NCBI GenBank assembly: GCA_029204225.1
Contig: CM055111.1
Span: forward strand, 7,071,365-7,135,364
Length of the DNA: 64,000 bases
Source: Diphasiastrum complanatum
Taxonomy: Eukaryota > Streptophyta > Lycopodiopsida > Lycopodiales > Lycopodiaceae
Direction of reading: 5' to 3'
The position numbers and the translations under genes were made by a program. The notes below the pieces were generated by a model. That model did not search any database. It saw only the letters and a program-made list of their open reading frames with translations, and was not told the origin of the DNA. Numbering within the stretch: position 1 is the stretch's first letter; every line of letters begins with the position of its first letter. Shown here in pieces: positions 60,385 to 64,000 of the stretch.

Positions 60385-60972
60385 TGCCTTAAAATCTGAT
60401 GGGATTGAAAGCATTTGCCATTTAGATCACGTGTGGGTTTTACTGCATGTACGAAGGCACCAAATCATTTGAAGATGTTGCACTTAAAGCCAATCATGTT
60501 GCAGATGGATCATATGGGCTAAATCGATTGCCTTTGGGTAGATAGCTGTTGAAGTCACCACACTAGATTACTGTGGTTAGCATCACCCAACAAGGGTGTT
60601 GAGCCCACTATACTTGATAAGGCTAATACTAGATGAGCCATTCTGAGTCCATCCGTTCAAAAGGGCTGGGTACCTACCTAGTTGGCCACTCCATGCGCTT
60701 GCCACTTAGCACTTGCTAACCCGGGCTCGCTCACATGGCTAGGTAGTCACCTGTACCCACTAACCCCTCAGACCCCACTGGGCCAATTACTAGACTCGGG
60801 ATACTACGTGACCTTAATTGTGTACCTGACCCCTCGACTACCAATATAACTGGTAGCACTGCGGGTCCACTAGCCACATCCCCTGGAACCCTCCTAACCA
60901 GTAATGACAGCGAGTCGGGTCCCACCTAGCATGGAAGGCTACTCCTTATGGTACTAATGATGCCCTAACACA
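60385..60972 (-). mobile_element. 3' LTR of a gypsy element (left boundary uncertain)
   Basis: On the minus strand a purine tract (GCCCGGGGAAAG, 60984-60973) is followed by TGTGTTAGGGC, a fitting LTR start after the end of gypsy pol. The segment is more GC-rich than its surroundings. The left end was not determined. Confidence 0.6.
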
Positions 60973-60999
60973 CTTTCCCCGGGCACCCGTAAAAGCTCT

Positions 61000-61840
61000 C
61001 GGCCTCAAAAGTTGCTTCTTCGGCAAGGAAGGTAGGATATCTTTTATGAGGAACATCGGCTCACTCCCAGGTAGCCTCCTCGGTTGTCTAATCCTTCCAC
61101 TTCATGATATACTCCTTGAAGATCGTATGCCTCAACGTACGTCCTCATGTATCCAGAATTTCTTTTGGCTCATGTGGCAAAGACCTTAATTCCTTGAAGG
61201 ATAATTGGTGGGAAATCACTTGATCTCCGTCCTTGAGCACTCTCTTCAGTCTACTAACATGGAACATTGGGTGAACCTTGGACCCTTCTGGCAAAGCCAG
61301 TTTATAAGCCGAGCTTCCAACACTCTTTAGTACCGCAAATGGTCCACAATATCTAGGAGATAAGTTCGGACACTTACGTCTCCGCAGAGTTTCAGATTTC
61401 TCTAGAACTTGCAAATAAACTTCATCTCCTTCCTTAAAGGCTACTACCCTTTCCGGCATAATGTCGAGATCACACTTGCATCTGTTGGACATTTTCTTTA
61501 ACAACCGTTAACATCCAACATGTCTTGGAGAAAATCCTTGACAATTTGTATCTGCTCTCTCTTGAGTCCCACTGCCATTGGGGCTCGAGGTTGATACCCG
61601 TACATCACCATGAATGCACTATACCAAGTGGTATCATGCTTTGAGCTATTATAGGCAAACTCCAACAACGGAAGATATTCTTCCCAGTTAGACTGTTTGC
61701 TACTCACATAAGCTCTCAACATATATTCTAGGACTTGGTTGACTCTTTCTGTTTGACCATCCGTCTGTGAGTAGTCAGAAGTACCCCTTTACAGCTTAGT
61801 TTCTAACTTAAGAAACACCTCTTGCCAAAAATTGCTGGTA
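61000..61840 (-). pseudogene. Ty3/gypsy integrase C-terminus with chromodomain remnant
   Basis: The minus strand reads FWQEVFLKLETKL, stop, YSQTDGQTERVNQVLEYML, SNWEEYLPLLEFAYNSSKH and YGYQPRAPM, the standard gypsy integrase order. A frameshift near 61500 follows. Then come VAFKEGDEVYLQVLEKSETL, SPRYCGPFAVLKSVGSSAYK and VHPMFHVSRLKRVLKDG (GPY/F-type module). A chromodomain-like piece follows, with a stop after PKEILDT and then KEYIMKWKD and TEEATWE. The order suggests a chromovirus. The end lies about 30 bp before a polypurine tract and LTR. Catalytic and RT parts are missing. Confidence 0.85.
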
Positions 61841-62103
61841 AACTACTAATGATTTCAAAGTTAGTTACTATAAGATCGAACGTGATTTTTATCACTATTG
61901 TTTGGTTCGAAATTGATAGGCATAGTCATGCATGAAGAAAGAGGAAGATAGTTTATTCCGCTATGCAGGATAAGTTTTCTTTCTTGTCATTCGAATTATT
62001 TTTATTCGATTCTTTTAGACCTATCTTTTACACACCTCTTTCCAACAATTTTGATAAAATAAAGGAATCACCTTTTCTTTTTTTTACGATATATACATCT
62101 GGC

Positions 62104-62663
62104 CTCTAATAGACCTAAGGAAGAGAGACATAAACTTGATGTAGAAGCTATCAAGTGTATATTCCTAGGATATGATGATTGTGTGAAGGGCTATAGATGT
62201 TTTGATCCAGTGGAAAACAAAATCCATGTAAGTCGTGATGTTATCTTTGATGAATCCAAGATGTATAAAGATAGCGAGAAATACATTTGCATGAAACATC
62301 TATGTGTGAATAATCCAACAATGGTCTCCATGTTTATTTCCAAGCAAATCCATGACTATATCCATGCAAACATTTTTTTGTGCACATGACCTCCTTTATA
62401 TGTTTCATGAATATATCATGAGTAGATATTTGGCCATTGTGTTCTTGTGCCAGATTTCATTCTAGGACTAAGCATATTGATATTCATCATTATCATGTAA
62501 CTAGAGAAAATGTGCTATATGATTGGTTTATTGGAAAACAAAGTACATGACACCTGGTATTCTCACAAAGGTTCACTAAAAGACAAGCATACAAAGGCAC
62601 TCGTAGATAATGCCTACCAAGTTTGAACATATATTCGTGGACTAAAGTGGATCAATCTCAACT
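62104..62663 (+). pseudogene. Ty1/copia: integrase C-terminus joined to RNase H end
   Basis: The first part reads HKLDVEAIKCIFLGYDDCVK, GYRCFDPVENKIHVSRDVIF and DESKMYKDSEKY, the integrase C-terminal region. From about 62450 the sequence jumps to FHSRTKHIDIHYHHVTRENV, the RNase H C-terminus. Linker, RT and most of RNase H are missing. Natural order is kept up to the polypurine tract. Confidence 0.85.
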
Positions 62664-62672
62664 AAGGGGGAG
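62664..62672 (+). other. Polypurine tract AAGGGGGAG
   Basis: The purine run lies directly before TGATGTGG, the start of the 3' LTR. Confidence 0.85.
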
Positions 62673-63370
62673 TGATGTGGATTTGTTCAAGATATTTTGT
62701 GAATTACCTATGCAATCCGAAATTGAAATTTTTGACTAGCTTGTGCTATTTATCACCAGATTTTACCTTTATATGGAACATCCACGCGTTGGAATCCACA
62801 CAAACAAGTTTTCACCTGTGCAACTCCCTTTGTATGTTCTATCAACCTATGTTTTTGTTCACTTTTAGAGTAGCACAAAAGCATAAACACAAAAATCATA
62901 AGAGCCAAATATTTGTTAAAAAATGATAAGTTGTCACTTGAAGGACATATGGCCCTTGCTGAGCAATTTTCCCTTCAAACTACAACACTAAAGTTGATTA
63001 CTTTGATTATTGTGAAGCAAACACCTTGGTTATCATTGACCTTGGGTAGTAATGACAACTCTAAAAGATGCATCAAGAGCATTACAAAGTTAAACCAAAA
63101 AGTTAAGGATTCTTTTGAAATGTGCCATTGCTCATAAAAACTAGATAAATATAAATAGGCTAGTTGTTAGATTTGGCAGTTTACCTCTTTAGATTTGTGA
63201 CTTTTTAAATTTGGCTAAATTTAATTCCTAAAAAATGTGAAACAAAAATTTGTTTCACAAGTCCTAAGGGCACTTAGGATTAAATATGTTAAATCAAATC
63301 TGATATTTAAACTTAATCGGATTGCTCATTGCACAATGCAAGTTGCAAGTTGCAAATAGCTGATGTAAAA
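62673..63370 (+). mobile_element. 3' LTR of the copia element (right boundary uncertain)
   Basis: It starts TGATGTGGATTTGTTC after the polypurine tract. It contains ACATCCACGCGTTGGA, a relative of the palindromes at 5973. The right end was not found; it is at most at the Helitron start. Confidence 0.55.
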
Positions 63371-63611
63371 TCTATATATACTAAAAGAAAAGTGGTTTCT
63401 GGGCAGCTCACGCTGCCCGTCACGCTCTCACGAGCAACGTGAGCTGCCCGAAAACCCATGTTTTTATTGAGGAAGGGTGAAGAAAGGGTGAAGGCCACGG
63501 GCACGGGAGGGCACGGGCAGGGGCGGAGACGTGGGCGAGCAGGGGGATGGGCACGGGCCCGCCGCCCTCACATTTGAATTTGCCCGCCGTTGGCCGGGCA
63601 GGCATTACTAG
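63371..63611 (+). mobile_element. Short non-autonomous Helitron-like element (241 bp)
   Basis: It begins TCTATATATACTAAAAG after an A and ends CTAG before a T, so it sits in an AT dinucleotide without target duplication, as Helitrons do. Eight bases before CTAG lies a GC-rich palindrome (GCCCGCCGTTGGCCGGGC, 63582-63599). The interior is GC-rich in contrast to its surroundings. It has an inverted pair GGGCAGCTCACG / CGTGAGCTGCCC (about 63402-63450) and several GGGCACGGG units. No Rep/helicase is encoded. Confidence 0.78.
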
Positions 63612-63838
63612 TACAATCTAAAAGTATTCAAAAAGCTACTTACCCAATGACTCAAGAATGAGCAATGAGAAGGTTTAAGAGTACTACTGGTAGCAAGACT
63701 CATCCTCTTAAATACTTGGTGACTCAATCGATAGCTAAGTAATGACTTGAAAGTTGTGAATATCTAAGGAACTAATTAGTAACAAGACCTAACTAGTAAA
63801 GACGTGCTAGAACTTAGAAATAGTCGATACCTCAAAAA
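63612..63838. other. Flank without recognisable gene
   Basis: AT-rich sequence between the Helitron and the terminal repeat arm. Nothing is recognised. Confidence 0.35.
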
Positions 63839-64000
63839 ATCTTAAGGTTTAAAAAAATGCTTAACAAATTATTTTAGGCTAATTTCAGAAAATACTTTTT
63901 TTTTATAAGGTTATAATTTTTTTAGTTATGAGCACTGAAGTGTGCCCTTGTATTTTTGAAGTGCATTAATTCGTGGATAATGGTCATTATGGCTTGAGTT
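63839..64000. repeat. Dispersed repeat arm, inverted partner at 44138-44305; cut by window end
   Basis: The segment is the near-exact reverse complement of 44305-44138, about 20 kb away. It continues beyond the window. Confidence 0.92.

Overview
This is AT-rich nuclear DNA from a land plant. The signs are many Ty1/copia and Ty3/gypsy relics primed by initiator tRNA-Met (TGGTATCAGAGC sites), a hAT element of the DUF659 type, three TTTAGGG units of the plant telomere type, a spliced ABCG half-transporter pseudogene and an AT-flanked mini-Helitron. I cannot name the species. I found no intact cellular gene; the window is a layered graveyard of transposable elements of different ages.

Layout. 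A near-full-length hAT transposon (646-5771) and an inverted copy of its 5' end (8100-9119) flank an unassigned spliced ORF (6382-7530). Tandem copia gag pieces (10.0-11.7 kb) run into a telomere-like repeat, a primer-binding site and a copia pol relic without its integrase core (11960-15130). Minus-strand gypsy gag/protease (15.7-16.6 kb) and two copia integrase relics (18.4-21.1 kb) follow. Next come a gypsy gag-protease-RT relic with LTR and PBS (21.3-24.1 kb), an LTR/PBS with a 3.5 kb non-coding leader (24.1-28.0 kb), and a reversed gypsy RT/RNase H (28.0-29.0 kb). A CACTA/EnSpm-like transposase lies in two convergent halves (29.05-33.24 kb), as if its 3' part had been inverted.

Right half. 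A copia gag/protease piece with a degenerate RT module (34.9-36.4 kb) is followed by the ABCG pseudogene (42521 down to 39620). That pseudogene has lost its Walker A segment, has a stop in the ABC signature, and carries a tRNA-derived SINE with perfect 18-bp target duplications in a coding exon. Copia RNase H with its 3' LTR (44.3-45.7 kb), copia integrase (46.9-47.3 kb), copia RT (48.5-49.3 kb), an LTR-like inverted pair (51.2-53.0 kb) and gypsy gag (53.0-53.7 kb) follow.

A two-LTR element at 54171-59109 is the most complete retroelement. It has tRNA-Met PBS and LTR TATA boxes, and carries a long open frame (502 codons, about 660 with one stop) derived from copia gag-pol but without recognisable catalytic cores. 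The same module recurs at 35.6-36.4 kb, which suggests a non-autonomous copia lineage. The window ends with a gypsy chromovirus 3' end (60.4-61.8 kb), a copia 3' end with polypurine tract and LTR (62.1 kb onward), a 241-bp Helitron-like element (63371-63611) and one arm of a dispersed repeat whose inverted partner is at 44138-44305.
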